Shown here piece by piece: positions 27,151-35,991 of a stretch of 64,000 nt of DNA. The notes beneath the pieces are model-generated. The model searched no databases. It had not been told where the DNA came from and worked only from the letters and a program-made list of their open reading frames with translations. The DNA is from Pseudomonas sp. BP8 (GTDB lineage Bacteria > Pseudomonadota > Gammaproteobacteria > Pseudomonadales > Pseudomonadaceae). Numbering within the stretch: position 1 is the first letter of the stretch; each line of letters starts with the position of its first letter. The stretch covers positions 3,998,501 through 4,062,500 of the forward strand of contig NZ_JAGINK010000001.1 in the NCBI RefSeq assembly GCF_017875955.1, in the 5' to 3' direction. Both the position numbers and the translations under genes were made by a program.

Positions 27151-27774
27151 TTATCCATTTGATGTAGTGGCTGTAATGGCCCCTTCCGCCCTTACGGCGG
27201 GTCACTTTTTTTCTTGGAAAAAAGTAACCAAAAACCGCTTGCTCCTGCATCCGGCCCTCCGCTGCGCTACGGGTTCCCTCGCTCCGGTCTTGCTCCGGGA
27301 GGACCGCGCTGTACGGCCCATCCTGGGCCTCAGCGCTTTCCGGCCATCCATGGCCTCCACCTCCCTGCGCAAGACCTCCACTCGGCCTCCTGAAGTCGCT
27401 GGTAGATCAAGAGCAAGATCAACAGCCACAGCAACGGCAGGCGAATCGCTGCGCTCTCGCTTTGTTTATCTACCAGCAGATTTGTGGGGTGGCTGGCAGG
27501 GCTGCGCCCTGCGATTTGCATCGCCAGTACCGGCCTCTTCGCGGGACAAGCCCGCTCCTACAGGGTTTGCGCAGATTTTGAATTCGGCGCAGTACCGGCC
27601 TTTTCGCGGGGCATGTCGGATCGCCGCACCGCCGCACCAACAGGATTGGCGCAGATTTTGAACTCGGCGCAAATCCTGTAGGAGCGGCGGTGCGGCGATC
27701 CGACTTGTCCCGCGAAGAGGCCCGAATATCCACCACCCATGCCACTGTCGAAACAACGCCAGCCCAGTCTTGCT
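27151..27774 (+). repeat. ~600-bp dispersed intergenic element, copy 1
   Basis: Begins with TTATCCATTTGATGTAGTGG, then TTCCGCCCTTACGGCGGGTC, a GC-rich body (from 27252), a single GATCAA unit after GATCAAGAGCAA (27414-27431), a CTGGCAGGGCTGCGCCCTGC palindrome, and a cluster of REP arms (27533-27720), ending near AACAACGCCAGCC. The same order is found at 40293-40988. Long open frames across it are Arg/Pro/Ser-rich and run on into REP sequence; I treat them as non-coding. This fills the 897-base gap between oprN and the TPR gene. Confidence 0.85.
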
Positions 27775-27896
27775 CGATCGCCCATCAAATGAATAACCCC
27801 ACAACCCCAAAGCCCGGCGCCATCCACTCCAACCAACATTGCAATTGCCTCCAAGCTGCCCCAAGCTCATCCCCTCCTGCCTCACCGGACCACCCG

Positions 27897-28955
27897 ATGC
27901 CCAGACACCGCCGCTACCTGATCGCCCTCCTGCTCCTGATCCTGGTATCGGCCGTAATCGGCTACCTGTCGCGCAGTGACGCCCCCAGCAGCGCGCCAAA
28001 CCTGCCACCGCACAGCTACGCCAAAGCCTTGCGCCAAGCCCACAATGGCCAACCCGGCGCTGCACGAGTGCTCTACCAACAGCTGCAGCGCGACGACCTG
28101 GCCCCCATTCGGCGGGCAGCCTTGTATGCCGAACTGCCCAACTACCCTTCGCCAAAAGCACTCGAACTGGCCAAGCACGACCTTCAACACGGCGATCCGC
28201 TGGTGCGCCGCGCGGCCATCACCAGCATCCGCCGGCTACTGCCCGCCGCCCAACGCAGCCTGGTCCTCGGCCCACTGCTGGAAGATGACGACCAGAGCGT
28301 GCGCTTTGCCGCCGTGGATGCCCTGCTCGGCCTTGACCCCGACGCCATCGGCCTGTACTTCGGTCCACTGCAGCAGGCGCTCGAACAGTACCAGCAAACC
28401 CTGCATACCCAACCCGACGACGCCGCAGCGCAGGTCCACCTGGCCAGACTCTACTTGCACGAAAGCGAATACACCCAAGCACAGGCAGCGCTGCAAAGAA
28501 GCCTGGCGCAAGAACCGGACAACCTCGACGCCTTGGCCACCCAGGTTCGCCTACTGGAACGCCAGGGCCAGCACGATGCCTCTCGCCAGGTACTGGCCAA
28601 GGCCTTGGCACTGCGCCCGGACTCGGCCTTTCTCCAGCACCAGCTAGGCCTTTGGCTGATCCGCCACGAACAACCCGAATATGCCCTGCTGGCGTTCTCC
28701 CGCGCTGTCGAACTTGAGCCCGACAACGACACCTACCGTTACGCGCTGGCCGAGACGCTGCATAAACTGGAGCAGGTCGAAGCAGCGCAAAAACAGTTGG
28801 AAACGTTGCTGGCTCGGCAGCCGGCAAATCGCAAAGCCCGGGTGCTACTGATCAGCTACTGGAAAGAGACTGGCCAGTTACAGAATGTCCAGGTACTCCT
28901 GGCCGAGCTGGAACGGCAAAACCCGGATGACCCGCTGCTCCAGCAAGGCCTCTGA
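27897..28955 (+). CDS. Membrane-anchored TPR-repeat protein
   Basis: 352 residues from the ATG at 27897; the frame continues upstream into repeat DNA, which is not real coding. A single N-terminal helix (RRYLIALLLLILVSAVIGYLS) anchors it, leaving the rest in the periplasm. Residues ~75-150 hold HEAT-like helices (DDLAPIRRAALYAELP, GDPLVRRAAITSIRRLL, QSVRFAAVDALLGL). The C-terminal part has at least four TPR units (AAQVHLARLYLHESEYTQAQAALQRSL and following). It is probably a scaffold or assembly factor; the partner is unknown. The kinase gene begins 111 bases downstream. Confidence 0.82.
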   Translation: MPRHRRYLIALLLLILVSAVIGYLSRSDAPSSAPNLPPHSYAKALRQAHNGQPGAARVLYQQLQRDDLAPIRRAALYAELPNYPSPKALELAKHDLQHGDPLVRRAAITSIRRLLPAAQRSLVLGPLLEDDDQSVRFAAVDALLGLDPDAIGLYFGPLQQALEQYQQTLHTQPDDAAAQVHLARLYLHESEYTQAQAALQRSLAQEPDNLDALATQVRLLERQGQHDASRQVLAKALALRPDSAFLQHQLGLWLIRHEQPEYALLAFSRAVELEPDNDTYRYALAETLHKLEQVEAAQKQLETLLARQPANRKARVLLISYWKETGQLQNVQVLLAELERQNPDDPLLQQGL

Positions 28956-29066
28956 CGAATTGCCACAAACAGTTTTGAACCCTGCCTGAGCGGTCGCGGT
29001 CCAGTGGTTAGACGGCAGAGTAATTCCCGCCATGCCCATTGTTGCCACTGTTTCAGGAGAATCCCC

Positions 29067-30677
29067 TTGGCCGCTTCGTTGCCCCTCGACGAACGTGCGT
29101 TGATTCTGGCCCCCGCACGGATGGGCGAGGACGCCAGCAAGATGCTTGCGGCCGCCGGAATTGGTTGCCGGCGCACCAGCGATATCGCGTGTTTGGGGGG
29201 CTGGCTGGCAGAGGGTGTGGGCGTTGCAATCGTCGCTGAGGAGAGTTTGTCGGACGACCAGCAATCACCGTTGCAGGCATTTATCGATGGCCAGCCAGAG
29301 TGGTCTGATCTGCCCATTGTGCTCATCGGCGGCAGTCACGTTGCCGCCACCGGGCCGCCGCGAGAGCGCTTGGGCAACCTGATACTACTGCACGTACCCT
29401 TCAACGACAGCCAACTGCTCAACCTGAGCCAATCAGCGCTGCGTGCGCGTCGACGTCAATATGTTGCCCGCGACCAATTGCTTGAACTGCACCAGCAGCT
29501 GGAAACACACGCTCAGCAACGCCACGACGAGGTCCAGGCGTTGCACCAGGCACGCAAGATGGAAGCGATTGGGCAACTGGCCGGCGGTGTCGCACACGAC
29601 TTCAACAATTTGCTGACCAGCATTGGCGGCAGCCTGGAGCTGATAGAACGGCACGTGCGCAATGACCGCATGGAAAAACTCCCCACGGTATTGAACATGG
29701 GCCAGGAAGCCGTTGCCCGCGCCGCCCGACTCACTCATCGGCTGCTGGCGTTTTCGTCCAGACAATCGTTGGAGAGCCGCAGCGTCAACCTGCGCAAAAT
29801 GCTCGACCCGAAAAACTTGCGCGCCAGTTTGAGTCCCTCAGTGGTGTTGCAGTTGCACGTGCCTTCGGACTTGTGGCCGGTAGAAGCAGACCGTGGCCAA
29901 CTACAGGAGGCGCTGGACAACCTCCTGCTCAATGCCTGCGAAGCCATGCCCAGCGGTGGCAAACTGACCATCGTGGCCAGCAATCAGCACATTGATAGCA
30001 GCTCTGTCAGTGGCGTGCAGCTACACACCGGGGACTACTTGCGGCTGCGCATCAGCGACACTGGCCATGGCATGTCGCAAAGCACCTTGGAACGCGCGCT
30101 CGAACCGTTTTTCAGCACCAAGCCCGTTGGCCAGGGTATCGGCCTGGGGCTGTCGATGGTCTATGGATTCAGCAAGCAATCACGTGGTCATGTCACCCTC
30201 CACAGCGAGAGCGGGCACGGCACTCAGGTTGATTTGTACTTGCCGCGTCACCAGCCCAAAAACACCCCAGCCAAGCCCGCTGTTGCGGCGCCCACGCCTG
30301 CCGTCGGCGCCAGCCACGAAGTGCTGCTGGTCGAAGACGACCGGCACGTTCGTCAGTTGCTGTCCGAGGCGCTGCTTGAGGATGGTCTGTCTTGTCGCAC
30401 GGCCAGCAATGCCAACGAAGCGCTGCAGGTGTTGCAGTCACCGCAGCCGATCGCCTTGATGATCAGCGATGTCGGCCTGCCTGGCATGAACGGCCGGCAA
30501 TTGGCGGAGATCGCCCGCAAACTCAGGCCAGACTTGCCCGTGCTCTTCATTACCGGCTATGCCGAAACCGCCATGGCTCGCGAGGATTTTCTCGAACCCG
30601 GCATGCAGCTGATTTGCAAACCCTTCGAGCTCGCTCATCTGCAGGAACGCGTAGCGCGCATCCTCGGCAAGCGCTAG
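29067..30677 (+). CDS. Hybrid sensor histidine kinase/response regulator with pseudo-receiver N-terminus
   Basis: 536 residues. The best start is a TTG at 29067 with AGGAG seven bases upstream; an in-frame ATG at 29004 has no such site. Residues ~5-115 resemble a degenerate receiver (RALILAPARMGEDASKMLAAAGI, then LPIVLIGGS) without the phospho-Asp. A coiled coil follows, then the kinase: GQLAGGVAHDFNNLL (His ~176), N box LLLNACEAMPSGG, DTGHGMS and GIGLGLSMVYGF. The C-terminal receiver has VEDDRHVRQLL and MISDVGLPGMNG. There is no transmembrane helix, so it is a cytoplasmic kinase. It converges on a second hybrid kinase, nine bases away. Confidence 0.88.
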   Translation: MAASLPLDERALILAPARMGEDASKMLAAAGIGCRRTSDIACLGGWLAEGVGVAIVAEESLSDDQQSPLQAFIDGQPEWSDLPIVLIGGSHVAATGPPRERLGNLILLHVPFNDSQLLNLSQSALRARRRQYVARDQLLELHQQLETHAQQRHDEVQALHQARKMEAIGQLAGGVAHDFNNLLTSIGGSLELIERHVRNDRMEKLPTVLNMGQEAVARAARLTHRLLAFSSRQSLESRSVNLRKMLDPKNLRASLSPSVVLQLHVPSDLWPVEADRGQLQEALDNLLLNACEAMPSGGKLTIVASNQHIDSSSVSGVQLHTGDYLRLRISDTGHGMSQSTLERALEPFFSTKPVGQGIGLGLSMVYGFSKQSRGHVTLHSESGHGTQVDLYLPRHQPKNTPAKPAVAAPTPAVGASHEVLLVEDDRHVRQLLSEALLEDGLSCRTASNANEALQVLQSPQPIALMISDVGLPGMNGRQLAEIARKLRPDLPVLFITGYAETAMAREDFLEPGMQLICKPFELAHLQERVARILGKR

Positions 30678-30686
30678 AACACCCTC

Positions 30687-32756
30687 TCACTCCACCGTGA
30701 GCAGCTGTTGCACTTGGCCCACCAGCACCTTCAGGGAAAACGGCTTGAGCATCAATGCCGTACCAGGCTCGTTGAGAAGATGCTGCTCAACAGGCTGGTC
30801 GGTAAAACCGGTGATGAACAGGATCTTCTGTTGCGGCTGGAGCATGCGCATGGCCTTGGCGAGCTGGCGCCCACTAAAGCCGCCGGGCAGGCCAATATCA
30901 GTGATCACCACGTCGAACTCACCGCCATGCCGGAACTGCGCCATCGCCGCGTTGGCGTCAGCTACATCGCAGACCTCAAAGCCATGGTCGACCAGCGCTT
31001 CTTTCATCAAATGGCGCAGATTGGTTTCGTCATCGATCAGCAACAACCGCCCACCGCGCCCAGCAGCAAGTGCCTGCACAGGCTCGGCCAGTGGTATTTG
31101 CTCGGGCTCCTCCAGGCAGCGGGGAAACATCAGGGTGACACGAGTGCCCTGCTCCAAGGTTGACTCGATCCAGACATGCCCCTGTGATTGGTGCACGAAG
31201 CCATACACCATCGACAGCCCTAGCCCTGCACCTCTGCCAACGGGCTTGGTGGTGAAAAACGGCTCGAACGCCCGTGCGACATCTTCTGTAGTCATGCCCT
31301 GGCCGTCATCATCAAACTGCAGGGTCACGTAGTCGCCCGCCGGCAGGCCTTTGTCGGCAGGACCGCCAGCCGTAAGGCGCTGGTTGGTACTGCGAATGAT
31401 CAGGGTGCCCGACGGCACGCAGGCATCGCGGGCGTTGGCGCACAGATTGATCAGGGCATTCTCCAGCTGGCAAGGGTCCAGACGCACTCGCCAAGGCGCA
31501 ACGTCCAGTTGCCATTGCAAGTGCATCTCCGGGCCCAGCGTCTGCAGCAACAGTGGCTCCAGAGCGAGCAATTGGTGGTTGATTTCCAGCGGTTTGGGCG
31601 ACAGTGGCTGATTCTTGGAAAAGGCCAGCAAGCGATGCGTGAGGGTCATGGCCCGCTGCACCGAATCGCGCGCCAATTGCACATAGTTGTCGATCCGCTC
31701 CAGACGCCCCTGAACTAACCGCCACTGCAGCAACTCCAGGCTGCCACCGATGCCCGACAGCAGGTTGTTCATTTCGTGGGCCATGCCGCCCGCCAGTTGG
31801 CCCACCGCGCCCATGCGCTGGCTGTTGCGCAGCAACGTCTCGGTCTGGCGCAGGGCGTCCTCGCGCTCCTGGCTGATGTCGCGGCCCACGGCTGTGAGCA
31901 TATCGCCCTCCCGCCGCGCGCTCCAGCGGAACCAGCGGTAATGCCCATCGCGATGGCGCAAGCGCGTTTCGACCTGATCGGCGCCGCGCCCTTGCAGCAC
32001 ATCCAGCGCCGCCGAGGACACTTCGAGCCGGTCGGCTGGATGCACCAGGTCGATGATCGCCATGCCGGTGGTTTGCCCCTCGTGCCAGCCGAGCATCCGG
32101 CACCAGGCAGGGTTGGCCGCCTGCAGACGCAACTCAGGGCTGACCACGATCATTGCATCGTGCGACAGCTGCCAGATGTGATCACGATCAGCCAGGGAGC
32201 GGGCGATCTGCTCTTCGAAGGCCAGCGCCCGTTTTCTCCAGGCGTCAATGGTTTCAACGCTTTCCGTGGTATCGATCACAGTGTGCAGAAAACCCGCCAC
32301 CTGCCCCTGGTCATCCCTGACCGGGGTGTAGCTGAAGGCATACCAGGCATGGCCGCTGCCGTACGGCAAACAGATGCTGACCGGCGCGTCGTCGACAAAG
32401 CCGGCCTTGCCCGCCAACGCCTTGAACACCCAAGGCCCGATGGCCGGCCAGTGATCGCTCCATAGCGTGTCGAATGCGCGGCCCAAGACCGGATCAGGGC
32501 CCGTCAGCACGCTCAGGTAGGCGTCATTGTGGATCACCGTGAGGTCTGTGCCCCACACCAGCGCAGAGGGGAATGGCGAGAGCAGCATCATGTCGACGGC
32601 GATGCGCAACGCTGGTGGCCAGTGAGGGAGCGCGCCCAGTTGCGTCTTGCTCCAGTCGTAACGACTTATCGACTCATTGACGGCGTCGCAGGACTCACCT
32701 GACGCCAGATGGACCACCTGCGCGAGAGCGCCGAATTCATTACCCTTATCGACCAC
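30687..32756 (-). CDS. PAS-containing hybrid histidine kinase/response regulator
   Basis: About 689 residues from a GTG at 32756, which has AAGGA nine bases upstream; in-frame ATGs at 32804 and 32801 are alternatives. Order: N-terminal PAS (YDWSKTQLGALPHWPPALRIAVDMML, YAFSYTPVRDDQG), a second PAS (DAMIVVSPELRLQAANPAWCRMLGW, HPADRLEVSSAALDVL), kinase core (GQLAGGMAHEMNNLLSGIGG, NLCANARDACVPSG, DDDGQGM, GAGLGLSMVYGF) and a receiver (LLLIDDETNLRHL, VVITDIGLPGGFSG). No membrane helix, so probably a soluble sensor of light, redox or metabolites. The receiver and H box resemble those of the convergent kinase, suggesting common ancestry. Confidence 0.88.
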   Translation of the reverse strand: MVDKGNEFGALAQVVHLASGESCDAVNESISRYDWSKTQLGALPHWPPALRIAVDMMLLSPFPSALVWGTDLTVIHNDAYLSVLTGPDPVLGRAFDTLWSDHWPAIGPWVFKALAGKAGFVDDAPVSICLPYGSGHAWYAFSYTPVRDDQGQVAGFLHTVIDTTESVETIDAWRKRALAFEEQIARSLADRDHIWQLSHDAMIVVSPELRLQAANPAWCRMLGWHEGQTTGMAIIDLVHPADRLEVSSAALDVLQGRGADQVETRLRHRDGHYRWFRWSARREGDMLTAVGRDISQEREDALRQTETLLRNSQRMGAVGQLAGGMAHEMNNLLSGIGGSLELLQWRLVQGRLERIDNYVQLARDSVQRAMTLTHRLLAFSKNQPLSPKPLEINHQLLALEPLLLQTLGPEMHLQWQLDVAPWRVRLDPCQLENALINLCANARDACVPSGTLIIRSTNQRLTAGGPADKGLPAGDYVTLQFDDDGQGMTTEDVARAFEPFFTTKPVGRGAGLGLSMVYGFVHQSQGHVWIESTLEQGTRVTLMFPRCLEEPEQIPLAEPVQALAAGRGGRLLLIDDETNLRHLMKEALVDHGFEVCDVADANAAMAQFRHGGEFDVVITDIGLPGGFSGRQLAKAMRMLQPQQKILFITGFTDQPVEQHLLNEPGTALMLKPFSLKVLVGQVQQLLTVE

Positions 32757-32966
32757 GGACTTCAATCCTTGAGAAAGCTGGCTTGCTGCCCCAGCAGGCA
32801 TCATCTGCCTGTAGACGACTTTCTGCAATGATAGCCAGCAAGGCTGTGCAGGGCTGCACGTGTTGGCTACCTGTGCATGGCGTAAGCCCACGCGACAGCT
32901 ATGCTGATGAGGTTTTCTCTGCGCCCGGCGCTACCCGGGCCCTTCGCTGTCAATGGGAGCGTGGTC

Positions 32967-33656
32967 ATGAGCAAGAAAATCCTGGTAGTGCTGACCAACA
33001 CCGCCAAGTACCCGACGATCAACCGCGCGACGGGCCTGTGGTTGGGCGAAGCGGTGCATTTTGTCGCCGAGGTAGAGGGCCAGGGCTACACCGTCGACTT
33101 TGTCAGCCCAAACGGCGGCTATGTTCCCATCGACCCCAAGAGCCTGGAGATGGCGCCTGACCTGGACTGGCAATGGTATGACGACAAGGCGTTCCTCAAC
33201 CGCCTGGGCAGCACACTCAGTCCTGGCCAGGCCAAGGCCGACGACTATTGCGCCATTTACTACACCGGCGGCCATGGCGTGATATGGGACTTCCCCAACA
33301 ATGTGCCGCTGCAGGACCTGGCGCGCCGCATCTATGAAAAGGGCGGTGTCATTGCCTCGGTCTGCCACGGAGCGGTGGGCTTGCTGAACATCAAGCTCAG
33401 CGACAACACCCTGTTGGTCAGGGAGCGTGAAGTGACTGGCTTCTCCAATACCGAAGAAAAGCTGGTGGAACTGGACAAGGTGGTGCCCTACCTCACCGAA
33501 AACGAACTGGCCGCCAAAGGCGGCACGTACCGCAAGCACGACGATCCCTGGGCCGAGTTCGTTGTCTGCGATGGCCGCTTGATCACCGGACAAAACCCGG
33601 CATCCAGCGCACTGGTCGCCAAGAAGGTGCTGGAAACCTTGCAGCGGGCGGCTTGA
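32967..33656 (+). CDS. DJ-1/PfpI family protein (class I glutamine amidotransferase-like)
   Basis: 229 residues from the ATG at 32967 with GGGAGC upstream. The nucleophile elbow is VIASVCHGAVGLLN, with Cys followed by His, as in Hsp31/DJ-1-like proteins. Also present are YYTGGHGVIWDFPNN and an N-terminal KILVVLTNTAKYP strand. Related proteins act as glyoxalase III, chaperone or deglycase; which applies is unclear. It is divergent from the PAS kinase. Confidence 0.87.
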   Translation: MSKKILVVLTNTAKYPTINRATGLWLGEAVHFVAEVEGQGYTVDFVSPNGGYVPIDPKSLEMAPDLDWQWYDDKAFLNRLGSTLSPGQAKADDYCAIYYTGGHGVIWDFPNNVPLQDLARRIYEKGGVIASVCHGAVGLLNIKLSDNTLLVREREVTGFSNTEEKLVELDKVVPYLTENELAAKGGTYRKHDDPWAEFVVCDGRLITGQNPASSALVAKKVLETLQRAA

Positions 33657-33788
33657 CTTCGACAGCCAGCGGCCACTTTTTCCCTCTCTGACCGGCAAAC
33701 AGCCTACAGCCTGCAGACTCGGTTCTCCTTACTCTCAGATGCAAGCTGTCCGGCCATGGACAGTACTGGAGCGGAGGGCTGAAAGCCG

Positions 33789-34583
33789 ATGTCGAAATTC
33801 ATGCATGCGGGACGTAGCTTGCTCGAGCTGCTGCTGATTCTGGCCATCGGGCTGGTACCGGTAGCTTCAGGGTTGACAGTGATGATGTATCAGCTGGAAA
33901 AAAAGCTTGAAGAAAACGCTCGGGTATCGGCGCACGAAGCCCTCTTCGTCATCGATCGGGTCCTGGATAACCTGCACTCGGCCGCCAGCGAGGCCGTCCG
34001 CTTCAGCGGCTCGGCATGCGACAAGGTCCGCGGCGACCTGATCGACCAGGCCGCTAGAGATCCACGTATCCGCTCATTGATGTTGACTGAAGGTGACCAG
34101 GTATATTGCGGCACATTGCCGATGCTTGCGCCCTACCCCGTCGAGTTTGCCCCGGGCCGCAACCTGCGCTTGAATTTCGACTCGCCCTCGACCCCCAATG
34201 GAGTGGTAGTCGAATACCGCCTCGCCAATACCGATCCAGGCGTTATTGCCACCAGCTATGGCATCGAGTTGCGCAACGAACTGCATGGGTTTCAGGACAA
34301 GCTGATCTTGTTACTAGAGTTCGATGACAAGTTCATCTGGACGCTGGGCGACAGCCGCGACGCGCAGCGACCCTCGCAGACGGAATTCTTCCAGGAAGTG
34401 CAGTCAAGCCGTCACGACTACAGCGTCAAGGTCGGCTACGCAGACGGACATACCGCCAGGGAAGCCCGTCAATCGATCCTGCAGGTGTTGCCGTCGCTAG
34501 CCTTGGTAGGCCTGCTCACTGCGGCGATTACTTACTGGGGTATCTTTAGAGGCCGCAGCAAGCAGCGGCACCCCGCCGCCTAG
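33789..34583 (+). CDS. CSS-motif domain protein lacking the EAL domain
   Basis: 264 residues. One helix at each end (LLELLLILAIGLVPVASGLTVMM, ~12-34, and LQVLPSLALVGLLTAAITYWGIF, ~233-255) flanks a periplasmic CSS-type domain. The two cysteines of the fold are kept: SGSACDKVRGDL and DQVYCGTLP. CSS domains normally sit in front of a c-di-GMP phosphodiesterase (EAL) and respond to periplasmic thiol redox state. Here the protein stops after TM2 with a short basic tail (RGRSKQRHPAA). A full CSS-EAL gene lies 1.4 kb downstream on the same strand, so this may be a partner or decoy for it. Confidence 0.8.
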   Translation: MSKFMHAGRSLLELLLILAIGLVPVASGLTVMMYQLEKKLEENARVSAHEALFVIDRVLDNLHSAASEAVRFSGSACDKVRGDLIDQAARDPRIRSLMLTEGDQVYCGTLPMLAPYPVEFAPGRNLRLNFDSPSTPNGVVVEYRLANTDPGVIATSYGIELRNELHGFQDKLILLLEFDDKFIWTLGDSRDAQRPSQTEFFQEVQSSRHDYSVKVGYADGHTAREARQSILQVLPSLALVGLLTAAITYWGIFRGRSKQRHPAA

Positions 34584-34608
34584 ACAGCGCGCGGGGTGCG
34601 CCCGAGGT

Positions 34609-35685
34609 TCAATCGGTGCTGAGCACGCCGCGACGCACCTGGTCACGCTCGATGGACTCGAACAATGCCTTGAAGTTGCCTTCACCGAATCCATCATCGC
34701 CCTTGCGCTGGATGAACTCGAAGAACACCGGGCCAAGCAGGGTTCCTGAAAAAATCTGCAGCAGCAGGCGTTTGTCACCGGAGTCCGAGGCGCCATCAAG
34801 GAGGATGCCACGCGATTGCAGCTGATCGACCGGCTCGCCATGACCAGGCAGCCGCTCTTCGAGCATTTCATAGTAGGTCTGCGGCGGCGGGGTCATGAAA
34901 GGCATGCCCAGCCCTTTGAGAGCGTCCCACGTCTTGAGCAGGTCATCGGTAAGGAACGCCACGTGCTGAATGCCCTCGCCATTGAACTGCATGAGGAACT
35001 CTTCGATCTGCCCCGCCCCCTTCGACGATTCCTCGTTGAGCGGGATGCGGATCATGCCGTCCGGAGCGGTCATGGCCTTGGAGGTCAGGCCGGTGTACTC
35101 ACCCTTGATGTCGAAATAACGGATCTCACGGAAGTTGAACAGCTTCTCGTAGAAGCCGGCCCAATAGGCCATACGTCCGCGGTAGACGTTGTGGGTCAGG
35201 TGATCGATGATTTTCAGGCCGGCACCGACCGGATGACGCTCGACCCCTTCGATGAACGTGAAGTCGATGTCATAGATCGAGCTGCCCTCTTCATGGCGGT
35301 CGATCAGGTACAGCGGCGCCCCACCAATACCCTTGATCGCCGGCAGGCGCAGTTCCATCGGTCCGGTTTCGATTTCCACCGGCTGAGCGCCCAGCTCAAG
35401 GGCACGCGCGTAGGCTTCGTGCGCATTACGTACCCGGAATGCCATGCCACACACCGACGGACCATGCTCGGCGGCAAAGTACGAGGCGATACTCTTGGGT
35501 TCGTTATTGAGAATCAGGTTGATGTCACCCTGACGGTACAGGTGCACGTCTTTGGAGCGGTGCGTAGCGACATGGGTAAAGCCGAGAATCTGCAATACAG
35601 GTTCCAGCACACCCGGGGTCGGCGAGGCGAGCTCAATGAACTCAAAGCCCATCAGGCCCATCGGGTTTTCGAAGATATCAGCCAT
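34609..35685 (-). CDS. hpd: 4-hydroxyphenylpyruvate dioxygenase
   Basis: 358 residues, the usual bacterial length. Two vicinal-oxygen-chelate halves. The Fe(II) ligands are visible: His in IDHLTHNVYRGRM (~162), His in GEGIQHVAFLTDDL (~240) and Glu in PVFFEFIQRKGDDGFGEGN (~322). It turns 4-hydroxyphenylpyruvate into homogentisate in tyrosine breakdown. It stands alone, with no hmg genes near. The 306-base gap upstream (35686-35991) is shared with the divergent CSS-EAL gene; I see no firm promoter or gene in it. Confidence 0.96.
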   Translation of the reverse strand: MADIFENPMGLMGFEFIELASPTPGVLEPVLQILGFTHVATHRSKDVHLYRQGDINLILNNEPKSIASYFAAEHGPSVCGMAFRVRNAHEAYARALELGAQPVEIETGPMELRLPAIKGIGGAPLYLIDRHEEGSSIYDIDFTFIEGVERHPVGAGLKIIDHLTHNVYRGRMAYWAGFYEKLFNFREIRYFDIKGEYTGLTSKAMTAPDGMIRIPLNEESSKGAGQIEEFLMQFNGEGIQHVAFLTDDLLKTWDALKGLGMPFMTPPPQTYYEMLEERLPGHGEPVDQLQSRGILLDGASDSGDKRLLLQIFSGTLLGPVFFEFIQRKGDDGFGEGNFKALFESIERDQVRRGVLSTD

Positions 35686-35991
35686 GTTCGTGTCCTCATC
35701 TGCAGCGTAATAACAGGTGGTCAGTTGCTATCGGATGTCGGACGAGCGAGGAGGCGAACAGGGGATACCGCGCACGCTGCGGGCGAGGAAGGCACCAATG
35801 ATCAGCTTGAACCCATGGTATGTCATAGGGATCCATTTTCGGCGGTTTGATCTTCCAGCGAAGAAGACCTTATTGTTGTATTCGTAACTGGATTCTATAT
35901 GGCGTAAATAGGTTTGTCGCGCATTAGTTCTAGCGCTGAGCCGACGAGCGGCTATCATCAGCGACATTCTCTCTGACAAGACTAGGCCAGC

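Noticed and set aside
27104..27661. Open frame of 185 codons across the repeat element
   Set aside because: It runs through dispersed repeat and REP DNA, is Arg/Pro/Ser-rich, has no ribosome site and its sequence recurs wherever the repeat occurs.
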